This document shows, piece by piece, positions 6,326-14,686 of a stretch of 34,708 nt of DNA. Position numbers and translations under genes: made by a program. Each line of letters starts with the position of its first letter. The stretch's first letter is position 1. The notes beneath the pieces were generated by a model. The model did not search any database, was not told the origin of the DNA, and saw only the letters and a program-made list of their open reading frames with translations. Source of the stretch: an uncultured Clostridia bacterium (GTDB lineage Bacteria; Bacillota; Clostridia; Oscillospirales; Acutalibacteraceae). The stretch covers positions 1 to 34,708 of the forward strand of contig CALCBQ010000019.1 in NCBI GenBank assembly GCA_937897215.1, in the 5' to 3' direction.

Positions 6326-7594
6326 ATGCTTTATAATGAAATGAGCAGAGATGAACTTATTTCTCTTAAAAACGAACTTGAAAAGAAATATGAAGAAGTA
6401 AAGTCCCTTGGACTTTCACTTGATATGTCCCGTGGTAAGCCAGGCGCAGACCAACTTGATTTATCAGTTGATATGTTAAGCGTTATGACTACTGCTGACG
6501 AGTGCAAAGCGGAGAATGGCTTTGATTGTCGTAACTATGGTGTGCTTGACGGCATTCCTGAGTGTAAAAAACTTTTTGCAGATTTACTTCAGGTTGACAC
6601 AAAGAATATTATTATTGGTGGCTCATCTTCACTTAACCTTATGTATGACTATCTTAATCAGTGTATGTATTTAGGTGTTGGTGGAGGTACACCTTGGAGC
6701 AAACAGGGTAAAGTTAAGTTTATCTGCAATGTTCCCGGTTATGACAGACACTTTGCTATTACCGAATTCTTTGGTATCGAAATGATTTCTGTTGAAATGG
6801 ATGAATTTGGACCAGATGTTGAAAAAATCCGTGAGCTTGTTAAAGACCCTATGGTTAAAGGTATGTTCTGTGTGCCTAAATACTCAAATCCAAACGGCGT
6901 AACATACAGTGATGAAAGAGTAAAAGCACTTGCTTCTCTCAAACCTGCTGCAAAAGATTTTAGAGTAATCTGGGACAATGCTTATATTATTCACGAATTA
7001 ACTGATACACCAGATACTCTTTTGAACATTTTTGATGTTTGTAAAGAATTCGGCACAGAAGATAATTTTGTTGAGTTTACATCAACTGCAAAAATTTCAT
7101 TCCCAGGTGCAGGCGTTTCTGCTATTGCAGCATCTGACAGTAATATTGCAGAGATTAAGAAACGCCTTAATTTCCAAACAATCAGTTATGATAAACTTAA
7201 TCAACTTCGTCATGTAAAGTACTTTAAGAATGTTGACGGAATTAAAGCTCATATGGATAAACACGCAAAAATTATAGCACCTAAATTCCAACTTGTACTT
7301 GATATGCTTGAAAAAGAAATCGCACCACTTGGCATTGGCGAATGGGTAAAAGCAAAGGGTGGCTATTTCATTAGTTATAACACAGTTGGCTCAAGTGCAA
7401 AACGAATTGGCGAGCTTTGTAAAGAAGCAGGTCTTGTACTTACAACAGTAGGTGCAACTTACCCTTATGGTGTTGACCCTGATGACAAGAACATCAGAAT
7501 TGCACCAACATTCCCGTCAGTTGAAAACTTAGGCAAAGCTATGGAAGTTTTCTGCCTTTGTGCAAAACTTGCTGCAGTTGAAGCATTGATATAA
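6326..7594 (+). CDS. Aspartate aminotransferase, Ic-type (PLP-dependent)
   Basis: This fold-type I enzyme moves amino groups between amino and keto acids, probably aspartate and 2-oxoglutarate. The 422 residues resemble the Ic subgroup of aspartate aminotransferases (the Aminotran_MocR-like family). Supporting stretches are SLDMSRGKPGADQLDLS near the N-terminus, NYGVLDGIPECKKLFADLL, the cofactor-ring region VPKYSNPNGVTYS and IWDNAYIIHE, the likely PLP lysine K256 in TSTAKISFPGAG, and the substrate carboxylate-binding arginine in KNIRIAPTFPS. Length is normal for this subgroup. It stands first in a likely operon with ispD and ispF. The exact amino-acid preference cannot be read from sequence. 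Confidence 0.88.
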   Translation: MLYNEMSRDELISLKNELEKKYEEVKSLGLSLDMSRGKPGADQLDLSVDMLSVMTTADECKAENGFDCRNYGVLDGIPECKKLFADLLQVDTKNIIIGGSSSLNLMYDYLNQCMYLGVGGGTPWSKQGKVKFICNVPGYDRHFAITEFFGIEMISVEMDEFGPDVEKIRELVKDPMVKGMFCVPKYSNPNGVTYSDERVKALASLKPAAKDFRVIWDNAYIIHELTDTPDTLLNIFDVCKEFGTEDNFVEFTSTAKISFPGAGVSAIAASDSNIAEIKKRLNFQTISYDKLNQLRHVKYFKNVDGIKAHMDKHAKIIAPKFQLVLDMLEKEIAPLGIGEWVKAKGGYFISYNTVGSSAKRIGELCKEAGLVLTTVGATYPYGVDPDDKNIRIAPTFPSVENLGKAMEVFCLCAKLAAVEALI

Positions 7595-7606
7595 TGAGGT
7601 GTTACT

Positions 7607-8326
7607 ATGCTGAAAATTACGGAAAACGAAAATAAAATAGTTTCTGCCGTAATTGTTTCGGCAGGCAACTCAACCCGAATGGGTGGCATTAATAAACAGT
7701 TTCTTGAAATAGATAGTATGCCGGTAATTGCATATTCTATATTAGCGTTTCAAAAGTGTGAATACGTTGATGAAATTGTAATTGTAACTCGAGAAAGTGA
7801 TATTGAAGAAATCAAAAATCTAATAAATAAGCATAGTTTTGAAAAAGTTTCTTCTGTTGTTTGTGGTGGAGAAACAAGGCAATTAAGTGTATATAATGGT
7901 GTTATTAATACATCAAAAAATGCTGATATTGTAGCAATTCACGACGGCGCAAGACCACTTGTTTTAATTAAAGTAATTGAAGAAACAATCAAAGCTGCTG
8001 CCAAATTCGGCGCTGCTGCGACAGGTGTTAAAGTAAAAGATACAGTTAAAATAGTTGATGATAACGATAATATTATTGATACACCTGACAGAGCATATAT
8101 GCGATTTATTCAGACGCCACAAGTATTTGATAAAAAGTTGTATTTAAATGCAGTTAAAACTGTCGAAAACAGCAAAGATTTTACCGATGATTGCAAGCTT
8201 ATTGAAGCTTATGGTAAAACCGTAAAATTTGTTGATGGTGATTATGAAAATATTAAAATCACTACACCTGAAGACATTGAATTAGCAGAAAGTTATCTTA
8301 AACTCAGGAGGGAACATAATGCTTAG
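7607..8326 (+). CDS. ispD: 2-C-methyl-D-erythritol 4-phosphate cytidylyltransferase
   Basis: IspD joins CTP and methylerythritol phosphate in the non-mevalonate isoprenoid pathway. The 239-residue protein has the nucleotidyltransferase motif SAGNSTRMGGINKQFLEI near residues 18-35, the invariant AIHDGARPLV, a VKDTVKIVD stretch and the C-terminal GDYENIKITTPEDIELAE typical of IspD. The start has GAGGTG 6 bases upstream. It overlaps ispF by 8 bases, with the AGGAGGG ribosome site of ispF inside its own last codons, so the two are co-translated. The family glycine-rich loop is usually AAGxGxRM; here it reads SAGNSTRMG, a known variant in Firmicutes. Confidence 0.96.
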   Translation: MLKITENENKIVSAVIVSAGNSTRMGGINKQFLEIDSMPVIAYSILAFQKCEYVDEIVIVTRESDIEEIKNLINKHSFEKVSSVVCGGETRQLSVYNGVINTSKNADIVAIHDGARPLVLIKVIEETIKAAAKFGAAATGVKVKDTVKIVDDNDNIIDTPDRAYMRFIQTPQVFDKKLYLNAVKTVENSKDFTDDCKLIEAYGKTVKFVDGDYENIKITTPEDIELAESYLKLRREHNA

Positions 8327-8813
8327 AATAGGCCACGGCTACGATGTTCATAAACTTGTTGAAGGTAGAAAATTAATCCTCGGTGGTGTAGAAATTGACA
8401 ACAACGGTATTGGTCTTTTAGGCCATTCGGACGCCGATGTTTTACTGCATGCGATTTCCGATTCTTTACTTGGGGCTTGTGCTTTGGGCGATATTGGTAA
8501 ACTTTTTCCTGATACTGATGCAAACTTCAAAGATGCAGATAGTCTTGAACTCTTGAAAAAAGTTGTTGAGCTTATAAAACTCAAAGGTTTTTCAGTGAAT
8601 AATATTGATGCAACAGTTATTGCTCAAGCGCCAAAACTTGCACCATTTATTGATAAAATGCGTGAAAATATTGCAATAGCCCTCGGCGTTAGTGTTGATT
8701 GCGTTAGTGTTAAAGCAACTACTGAAGAAAAACTTGGTTTTACTGGTGCTAAAGAAGGTATATCTGCACATTGTGTCTGCCTTGTTGAATCTAAAAAGAT
8801 TAAATTTATATAA
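8319..8813 (+). CDS. ispF: 2-C-methyl-D-erythritol 2,4-cyclodiphosphate synthase
   Basis: IspF closes the cyclic diphosphate ring two steps after IspD in the same pathway. The protein begins MLRIGHGYDVHKLVEGRKL, the signature start, with D and H metal ligands in GYDVH. It continues with LLGHSDADVLLHAISDSLLGA, and GDIGKLFPDTDANFKDADS follows. TTEEKLGFTGAKEGISAHCV near the C-terminus binds the nucleotide. Length 164 is typical. The gene is followed by a strong terminator at 8819-8850. IspE and the other pathway genes are not in this window. Confidence 0.97.
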   Translation: MLRIGHGYDVHKLVEGRKLILGGVEIDNNGIGLLGHSDADVLLHAISDSLLGACALGDIGKLFPDTDANFKDADSLELLKKVVELIKLKGFSVNNIDATVIAQAPKLAPFIDKMRENIAIALGVSVDCVSVKATTEEKLGFTGAKEGISAHCVCLVESKKIKFI

Positions 8814-8818
8814 AAATG

Positions 8819-8850
8819 TCCCGTTACATTTCAGGTGTAGCGGGATTTTT
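8819..8850 (+). terminator. Intrinsic terminator after ispF
   Basis: TCCCGTTACA (8819-8828) pairs with TGTAGCGGGA (8836-8845, one G-U) over a 7-base loop, followed by TTTTT. It ends the aminotransferase-ispD-ispF transcript. The same 9-base CCCGTTACA also has a perfect complement TGTAACGGG at 8879-8887, just before the next gene. Confidence 0.88.
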
Positions 8851-8898
8851 ATATCAAAAACGTTATAAATACATAGTATGTAACGGGTGATATTTACA

Positions 8899-9120
8899 AT
8901 GAATAGAGCAATTGTAAAATTTTCCTCTGTAACTTATGCTATGAAGGCGAGAGTGGTTGTAGAAAGTAACGGAGGAAAAGCATTGATAAGAAGAAATACA
9001 AAAATGACAAATAAAGAAGGTTGTGGCTATAGTTTGGTCATACAAGGTAATATCAGTAAGTTGTTGAATTTGCTCGATTTGAACAGAGTAAAGTATGTAA
9101 GTTATGAGATGATAAGATGA
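8899..9120 (+). CDS. DUF3343 family small protein (putative Se/S carrier-like)
   Basis: The 73-residue product has the alternating pattern AIVKFSSVTYAMKARVVVES and a G41-C42-G43 motif (KEGCGYSLVI) typical of the DUF3343 family. Pfam describes that family as a putative Se/S carrier-like protein. The single conserved cysteine could accept a persulfide or perselenide. I chose ATG 8899 because GGGTGA lies 8 bases ahead; an in-frame GTG at 8887 overlaps that site. The stop overlaps the start of the next gene (ATGA, 9117-9120), a cysteine desulfurase, so the two proteins are made in a fixed ratio and likely work as donor and acceptor (inference). No clear promoter is visible between the terminator and this gene. 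Confidence 0.8.
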   Translation: MNRAIVKFSSVTYAMKARVVVESNGGKALIRRNTKMTNKEGCGYSLVIQGNISKLLNLLDLNRVKYVSYEMIR

Positions 9121-10265
9121 TTTACCTTGATAACAGTGCTACCTCTTTTCCAAAACCTGAGTGTGTAGTTAATGCTGTAAAAAAATCATACACTGAATAT
9201 GGTGCCAATTCGGGTAGAGGCGCTTATGATATGGCAGTAAAAACTACTGAACAGATATATAACTGTCGTAAAAAGGTTGCAGATTTTTTTGGTGCGTATG
9301 ATGTTGAAAATGTTGTTTTCACTTATAATTGCACTACTGCACTTAATATGGCAATAAAAGGAGTAGCAAAACAGAATTCTCATTTTATAATTTCTGATTT
9401 AGAGCATAATGCAGTATTAAGACCACTTGAGAAAATGAAACAAGACGGAATTTGTGATTATAGTGTTGCTAGTGTGTTTTATGATGATTATTTAACACTT
9501 AAATCTTTTGAAAAAAAGATACAGAAAGATACAGTTGCAATCGTATGCACCGGCGCATCAAATGTTTTTGGCGTAATTCCGCCATACAGATTACTTTCAA
9601 AGCTTGCTCACAAGCATAATTTACTATTCATTCTTGATTGTGCTCAGATTGGTGGAGTAATCCCTATAAATATGCAAAAAGATGGTATTGATATTCTCTG
9701 TTGTGCAGGGCATAAGGGATTGATGGGTCCAATGGGCACAGGTATAATGATAGTAAATAGTAATATTGAATTAAATTCACTGGTAGAAGGTGGTACAGGA
9801 AGTAATTCTGCGAGTGCTATACAGCCAGATATTTTGCCTGACAAATTTGAAAGTGGAACTCCTAATGTATCAGGAATTATCGGATTGTCAAGTGCTATTG
9901 ACTTTGTAAGCGAAAATAGAATGGAAAAAGTGTATAATCATGAAAAGAAATTATTGAAATATTTTCAAAATAATCTTCAGAATAATAGAAATATTTTACT
10001 GTATACAGATTTTTTCAATCCAAAACAAAATCTTGCACCAATATTATCTTTTAATATTAAAAATATGCATAGTGAAGAGGTTGCGCAACAATTGAGTAAC
10101 TATAAAATTGCTGTGAGAGCGGGTTTGCACTGTGCTCCGTTAGCTCATAAAAAATTTGGTACTGAAGAAATGGGTGCAGTAAGAATTTCCCCATCAATTT
10201 TCACTAAAAAAAGTGATATAGATTTTTTAATAAAATGTGTTAGAAAAATTGCAAAATTGAATTAG
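9117..10265 (+). CDS. SufS-like cysteine desulfurase, EF2568 type
   Basis: This class V PLP enzyme takes sulfur (or selenium) from cysteine or selenocysteine onto its own active cysteine. The 382 residues show MIYLDNSATSFPKP at the N-terminus, DLEHNAVLRPLEKM, ILDCAQIGGVIPI, the PLP lysine K200 in CCAGHKGLMGPMGTG, FESGTPNVSGIIGL and the catalytic cysteine C339 in RAGLHCAPLAHK. The short form without the long SufS N-terminal helix, plus FPKPECVV and GLHCAPLAH, matches the EF2568-like subgroup (TIGR01977). That subgroup occurs near selenium-dependent molybdenum hydroxylase genes and DUF3343 proteins in some Firmicutes. Neither selD nor yqeB/yqeC is in this window, so sulfur or selenium use is open. 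Confidence 0.9.
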   Translation: MIYLDNSATSFPKPECVVNAVKKSYTEYGANSGRGAYDMAVKTTEQIYNCRKKVADFFGAYDVENVVFTYNCTTALNMAIKGVAKQNSHFIISDLEHNAVLRPLEKMKQDGICDYSVASVFYDDYLTLKSFEKKIQKDTVAIVCTGASNVFGVIPPYRLLSKLAHKHNLLFILDCAQIGGVIPINMQKDGIDILCCAGHKGLMGPMGTGIMIVNSNIELNSLVEGGTGSNSASAIQPDILPDKFESGTPNVSGIIGLSSAIDFVSENRMEKVYNHEKKLLKYFQNNLQNNRNILLYTDFFNPKQNLAPILSFNIKNMHSEEVAQQLSNYKIAVRAGLHCAPLAHKKFGTEEMGAVRISPSIFTKKSDIDFLIKCVRKIAKLN

Positions 10266-10270
10266 TTGTG

Positions 10271-10354
10271 ATACAATATATTGTGAATATGTATATCTGT
10301 ATGTAATTTACGGATTGTTTACAGATTTTTTACAATATATTGTATTATTTTTTT
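10271..10354 (+). repeat. Twin ACAATATATTGT palindromes with nested inverted repeat
   Basis: A perfect 12-base palindrome occurs twice (10273-10284 and 10332-10343, centres 59 bases apart). The second extends to the 14-base TACAATATATTGTA. Between them ATCTGTA (10295-10301) mirrors TACAGAT (10320-10326). Because the palindromes are self-complementary, the two copies can also pair with each other over 14 bp (10271-10284 with 10332-10345) and are followed by TTATTTTTTT. The region could therefore be a tandem operator for the cdaA promoter, an AT-rich terminator of the desulfurase gene, or both. A possible promoter (TTTACG 10307, TACAAT 10331) overlaps the second palindrome. Confidence 0.6.
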
Positions 10355-10372
10355 GAAAAGAGTGAGAAAATT

Positions 10373-11257
10373 ATGGTTGCAGATTTCTTTGTTGATTTGT
10401 TTGAAAATATTAAACGTGCATTACTCTCATTTGGTGGACTAATTGATTTATTTGATGTAATTTTAGTTGCTTTCGTTATATATAGTGCAATTAAACTGAT
10501 TCGTGGTACTCGCGCTTTCCAGCTTGCAAAAGGTGTGTTGGTGCTTGCGGTATTATATGCAATTGTTACTTTGTTGGAAATGCGTGCAAGTGAGTTTATT
10601 TTGAGTTTTGTGTTTACAAACCTATTGATGATTCTTGTTGTAATTTTTGCACCTGAACTCAGACACGCTCTTGAAACAATGGGTAGAAGTTCAGCAACAA
10701 TTTCAAATATTCTTAATTTTAAGAATAAAGACGAAACTGAACTTCAGGAGAATATTAAGAATTCTATTAATGGTGTTTGCCGCGCCTGTGCTGATATGAG
10801 TGATAAACAGGTTGGCGCTCTTATTGTTTTTGAAAAAGATACCTTACTTGGCGAAATCGCAAAAACAGGCACAACAGTTGATGCTGTTGTAACGGCTGAA
10901 CTTGTTGGTAATATATTCTTCCCTAAAGCACCTATGCATGATGGTGCTGTAATAATTAAAGACGGCAGAGTTGTTTCTGCTGGTTGTATTCTTCCACTTA
11001 CAAATAACAATCTTTTAAGTCGTGAACTTGGTACAAGACATCGTGCGGCTGTTGGTATGAGTGAATCAAGTGATGCAATAGTTGTAGTTGTATCAGAAGA
11101 AACAGGCGCTATTTCAGTTGCTGAAAAAGGAATACTTAAAAGAGGTATTTCTGATGGCGACCTTCGTGAAATTCTCATGAAGAATTTTATTAAAGAAGAC
11201 GATAAAGAAACAAGCAAAATTAAGAAAATTTTGAGAGGTAACAAAAATGAAAAATAA
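10373..11257 (+). CDS. cdaA: Diadenylate cyclase CdaA (c-di-AMP synthase)
   Basis: CdaA makes cyclic di-AMP from two ATP at the membrane; this messenger controls potassium and osmolyte transport and wall homeostasis. The protein (294 residues from ATG 10373) has three N-terminal membrane segments (about residues 24-100), the FAPELRHALETMGR linker, and a DAC domain with the catalytic D190-G-A in MHDGAVIIKDG and R222-H-R224 in ELGTRHRAAVGMSE. The in-frame TTG at 10340 would place the start inside the palindrome without a ribosome site, so I reject it. The ribosome site of 10373 itself is weak (AAGAGTGAG). It overlaps cdaR by 11 bases. glmM, the usual third gene of this operon, does not follow here. 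Confidence 0.97.
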   Translation: MVADFFVDLFENIKRALLSFGGLIDLFDVILVAFVIYSAIKLIRGTRAFQLAKGVLVLAVLYAIVTLLEMRASEFILSFVFTNLLMILVVIFAPELRHALETMGRSSATISNILNFKNKDETELQENIKNSINGVCRACADMSDKQVGALIVFEKDTLLGEIAKTGTTVDAVVTAELVGNIFFPKAPMHDGAVIIKDGRVVSAGCILPLTNNNLLSRELGTRHRAAVGMSESSDAIVVVVSEETGAISVAEKGILKRGISDGDLREILMKNFIKEDDKETSKIKKILRGNKNEK

Positions 11258-12551
11258 TAAAGATACAAATAAATCAAAATTTTCTTTTTCAGAACTTGTT
11301 CGTGATAACAGATTTATTGCATTGTTATCTTTTGTGATAGCATTTTCAATATGGATTTGGATTTCTATCGAAAAAAGTCCTGAAGTTCAACAGGTAATTA
11401 CTGATGTTCCTGTTCAACTCAGTATTGAAAATTCAATTCCCGAACAGTTGGGTTTAGAAATCTTTGGAGAAAAAGAATTCAAGATTGATGTTACCGTGAA
11501 AGGCAAAAAGTATATTGTGTCTTCATTGAATAGTAATGATATTCAGGTAATTGCCAATACAAATTATGTTGATAGTCCTGGCTCAAAAACTCTTCAGCTT
11601 AAAATTACACCAAAAGATTCGAATGATGATTTTACAATAGTTTCAGGTTCTTCAACTTATGTAGACGTTTATTTTGATACATACAAAGAAGTTGAATTTG
11701 TTCTTGAAGGTGCAGTTGATTCAAATCTTGAATCATATATTCCAGATGGTTGTCTTGCAGGCGATGTTGTGCTCTCAAAAAATACAGTTCTTTTAAGTGG
11801 ACCTGCAACAGAAATTAATAGAGTTACGGGCGTCTCCGCAACAGCAACAGTAAATGATGTGCTTGAGAAAACAACGACATTTGATGCAAAGATTGATATT
11901 AAAACTACGGATGGTACAGAACTTAAATATACACAGATTAACAGTGATGACAGTGTTGTTACAATCAGCGTACCTGTATTAAAGGTTGTAACTCTTCCAA
12001 CTACAGTTGAATTTAAGAATGCACCGTCGTACTTTATTAATAATCCGTTGAAGTATACCGTTTATCCTTCAAGTGTAAGAGTTGCAATTCCTGTAGATGC
12101 TATTGAAACAACAAAACACTTTGTAGTTGAAACTATCGATTTTTCTGATATTACAAATAGTTATAATACTTTCTATGTTTCTGCGAATTCTATCTCATCA
12201 TATAAATTGATGGATGAGAATATTAAGCGCTTTAAAATAAGTGTTAATGCGTCAGAACTAAGTTCAAAATCAGTAATAGTGCCTGCGTCTGCAATATCAA
12301 TTAAGAACAACAGAGAAGATTTTTCAGTTCAGTTAAATACAAAGAACAGTGTTACCGTAACTCTTGTAGGACCTAAAGCGGATATTGAAGCAATTAATGC
12401 TGATAATGTGCGAATTGAAGTTGATACTGCAGAAAAGATTATTATGAATGATACAACATCTCTACAGGGTAAGGTAATTGTAACAGGCGATTATAATTGT
12501 TGGGCTGTTGGTAAGTATGATGTTAAAGTTTCGGTTAAATCATTAGAATAA
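11247..12551 (+). CDS. cdaR: YbbR-domain regulator of CdaA
   Basis: CdaR-type proteins are membrane-anchored and contact CdaA to tune c-di-AMP synthesis. This 434-residue protein has one N-terminal membrane segment (about residues 22-40, FIALLSFVIAFSIWIWISIE), followed by an outside region of about four YbbR repeats of 80-90 residues each. The beta-rich repeat signature shows in VKGKKYIVSSLNSNDIQVIA and VTLVGPKADIEAINADNVRI. The first repeat starts with PVQLSIENSIPEQLGLEIFG. Its start lies 11 bases inside cdaA, which argues for coupled translation and a joint complex. Length fits the family (about 400-480). Confidence 0.93.
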   Translation: MKNNKDTNKSKFSFSELVRDNRFIALLSFVIAFSIWIWISIEKSPEVQQVITDVPVQLSIENSIPEQLGLEIFGEKEFKIDVTVKGKKYIVSSLNSNDIQVIANTNYVDSPGSKTLQLKITPKDSNDDFTIVSGSSTYVDVYFDTYKEVEFVLEGAVDSNLESYIPDGCLAGDVVLSKNTVLLSGPATEINRVTGVSATATVNDVLEKTTTFDAKIDIKTTDGTELKYTQINSDDSVVTISVPVLKVVTLPTTVEFKNAPSYFINNPLKYTVYPSSVRVAIPVDAIETTKHFVVETIDFSDITNSYNTFYVSANSISSYKLMDENIKRFKISVNASELSSKSVIVPASAISIKNNREDFSVQLNTKNSVTVTLVGPKADIEAINADNVRIEVDTAEKIIMNDTTSLQGKVIVTGDYNCWAVGKYDVKVSVKSLE

Positions 12552-12574
12552 TTATAATTAAGAGGTGGCAGATA

Positions 12575-13957
12575 ATGAAAAAGTTAATTGCAATAATACT
12601 TGTGGCGGTTATCTGTCTATCTTTAACCGGTTGTAATGTTAACTTTTCGTCAGTAGATATTCTTATGCGACCACCAAAACTCAGCGGTAAAAACAGTCTT
12701 TTGCAACAAACATTTGAAGAAACAATAGGCAATAGTGATTCTGTTGTTATGAAAACACCACTTAGTGGAGATAACAGGTCATCATATATGCTTTACGACC
12801 TTGATAATGATTCTGTTTCTGAAGCATTAGTTTTATATGCAGACCCGTCAAAAGATTCTTTAGCATATATTAGTGTTTTTAAGTTTGTGAATGAAAAATG
12901 GTCTTTTGTTTCAACCATTAAGGGTAGAAGTGAAGAAATTTTTGCTATTGATTTTGCAGATATTAATGGTAATGGAAATCTTGAGATATTAATTAGTTGG
13001 GCATCATCGTCATTGCAACCTGATTCGTTGAATTCTGCTGGTCTTGGCAGTATAAATGATAAAAATCTTGTAATTTACAGTTATAATGGCAATTCAACTA
13101 CCTTGCTCAAAAATGAAACATACACAAAACTTTTACTTGAAGATATAAACAATGATAATTCTGTAGATTTGTTTATTCTTAATATTGGTTTATCAAATCA
13201 AGAGAAAGTAGCGGAAGGCAGAATTGTAAGTTTTGATAGTGAATACTCTGTTGAAAATGATATAAAATTTGTTCTTACAGGTATGCTTGATGTTTATAAC
13301 ATCGTGTGTGATGCATATGCTTTGAATGATGAAAGTCATACTAGAATTTACATTGATGGTGCAATTAGCGAGACAGGTATTATTACAGAAGTAGTTGATG
13401 TGAATCACAATGATTTTGAAATTATGCTTCCTTTTTATGAAAGTAATGTTTCAGCCAAACCTTTAACGCTTCGTAATGTTAGAGTTTATTGTCAGGATTT
13501 TGATAATGATGGTATAGTTGAAATTCCAACTCTTGAAAATTTGGTTGGTGGAGTTCGAGTTCCTGCAAATACTGAATCCAAACAGTACCTGAGTCTTACT
13601 GTATGGTCTGAACTTAATGTTGATAGTTTGAGTGTTGATTCAAAATGTTTATTAAACGGTGCATACGGATATATGTTTATGTTCCCTGATGAATGGTTAG
13701 GTAAATATACTGCCGTTTATAATGAAAATGATGTTACTTTGTCGTTTTACTCAATCGATGAAAATGTTACATTAACTGAACGACTGTTCTCAATAAGAGC
13801 ATTTATTGACCCAAATTGGAAAGAGAATAATCAAAATTACATTAACTTTGATGAGAATGGTGTATATACATATTGTTACCAAATTTTTGATACAGAAAAT
13901 GAAGTTGAGTATATTAAATTAATTGAAGATAATTTTATATCTATTAAACAGGAGTAA
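12575..13957 (+). CDS. Lipoprotein with acidic Ca-type loops, next to a two-component system
   Basis: The 460-residue product starts with a lipoprotein signal peptide (MKKLIAIILVAVICL, lipobox L17-T-G-C20), so it is anchored outside the membrane. At least four acidic loops of the DxDxD kind are spaced through it: D75-LDNDS, D129-INGNGN, D190-INNDNS and D308-FDNDG. These resemble the loops of FG-GAP/VCBS beta-propeller blades that bind calcium. No enzyme motif is visible and I do not recognise a named family beyond VCBS/FG-GAP-like. It lies 23 bases after cdaR and 5 bases before the response regulator, in the same ribosome-site style (AGAGGTGG). A role as outside partner or target of the two-component system is likely from context only. 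Confidence 0.75.
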   Translation: MKKLIAIILVAVICLSLTGCNVNFSSVDILMRPPKLSGKNSLLQQTFEETIGNSDSVVMKTPLSGDNRSSYMLYDLDNDSVSEALVLYADPSKDSLAYISVFKFVNEKWSFVSTIKGRSEEIFAIDFADINGNGNLEILISWASSSLQPDSLNSAGLGSINDKNLVIYSYNGNSTTLLKNETYTKLLLEDINNDNSVDLFILNIGLSNQEKVAEGRIVSFDSEYSVENDIKFVLTGMLDVYNIVCDAYALNDESHTRIYIDGAISETGIITEVVDVNHNDFEIMLPFYESNVSAKPLTLRNVRVYCQDFDNDGIVEIPTLENLVGGVRVPANTESKQYLSLTVWSELNVDSLSVDSKCLLNGAYGYMFMFPDEWLGKYTAVYNENDVTLSFYSIDENVTLTERLFSIRAFIDPNWKENNQNYINFDENGVYTYCYQIFDTENEVEYIKLIEDNFISIKQE

Positions 13958-13962
13958 TTATT

Positions 13963-14667
13963 ATGAAATGTGTTTTAATAGCTGAAGATGAAACCTCTAT
14001 CAGAGATTTTGTCGTCATACACCTGAAACGAAATGGTTATGAGGTTATCGAGGCATCTAACGGCGAAGAAGCAATTCAAAAATTCAACGAAAACAGTGAA
14101 TTGATAGATGTTGCTATTCTTGACATTATGATGCCGATTGTTGATGGCCTTGAAGTATGCAAGTATTTGCGTGAAAAAAGCAAAAGAATAGGTATAATTA
14201 TGTTAACTGCACGTACTCAGGAAATGGATAAAGTTACAGGACTTATGATGGGCGCAGATGACTATGTTACAAAGCCATTTTCTCCATCAGAGTTAATTGC
14301 CAGAATTGATGCAGTTTACAGAAGGGTTTCATTAACGCAGGATATTTCTGTTGAAAAAGTACCTGAAAATGCAATTACACTTGGCGAATTTGTTCTTGAT
14401 TTAAAAAGTCATACACTTACTAAAAATGGGGAACCTATTGAACTTACTCAGGTTGAGTTTCAAATTACAGAGTTTTTCTTTACTAACCCCAATGTTGCAT
14501 TAAGTCGTGATGAAATTTTAAGATTTGTGTGGGGCGATACTTATTATGGTCAAGATAAAGTTGTAGATGTTAATATTCATAGATTAAGAAATAAAATAGA
14601 GGAAGAACCGTCTCAACCGAAGCATTTAACAACTGTGTGGGGTATCGGCTATAGATGGGTAATATGA
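13963..14667 (+). CDS. OmpR/PhoB-family response regulator
   Basis: This DNA-binding regulator receives phosphate from the kinase encoded next. The receiver domain (residues 1-120) has the acidic pair in LIAEDE, the phosphate-accepting D54 in VAILDIMMPIVDG, T in IIMLTART and K104 in DYVTKPFSPSE. A winged-helix trans_reg_C domain follows (about 135-232) with LELTQVEF-type sequence here ELTQVEFQITEFFF, a recognition region DKVVDVNIHRLRNKIE and the usual end HLTTVWGIGYRWVI. Length 234 is typical. AGGAGT lies ahead of the start. I cannot name the regulon. Confidence 0.95.
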   Translation: MKCVLIAEDETSIRDFVVIHLKRNGYEVIEASNGEEAIQKFNENSELIDVAILDIMMPIVDGLEVCKYLREKSKRIGIIMLTARTQEMDKVTGLMMGADDYVTKPFSPSELIARIDAVYRRVSLTQDISVEKVPENAITLGEFVLDLKSHTLTKNGEPIELTQVEFQITEFFFTNPNVALSRDEILRFVWGDTYYGQDKVVDVNIHRLRNKIEEEPSQPKHLTTVWGIGYRWVI

Positions 14668-14686
14668 ATTAATAGGTGGTGATGAT

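Noticed and set aside
10340..10372. Longer cdaA start at TTG 10340
   Set aside because: The start would sit inside the palindrome with no ribosome site; ATG 10373 fits better with family length.
10744..11277. 177-residue minus-strand frame opposite cdaA
   Set aside because: Long, but antisense to the DAC domain with its DGA and RHR motifs; a composition artefact.
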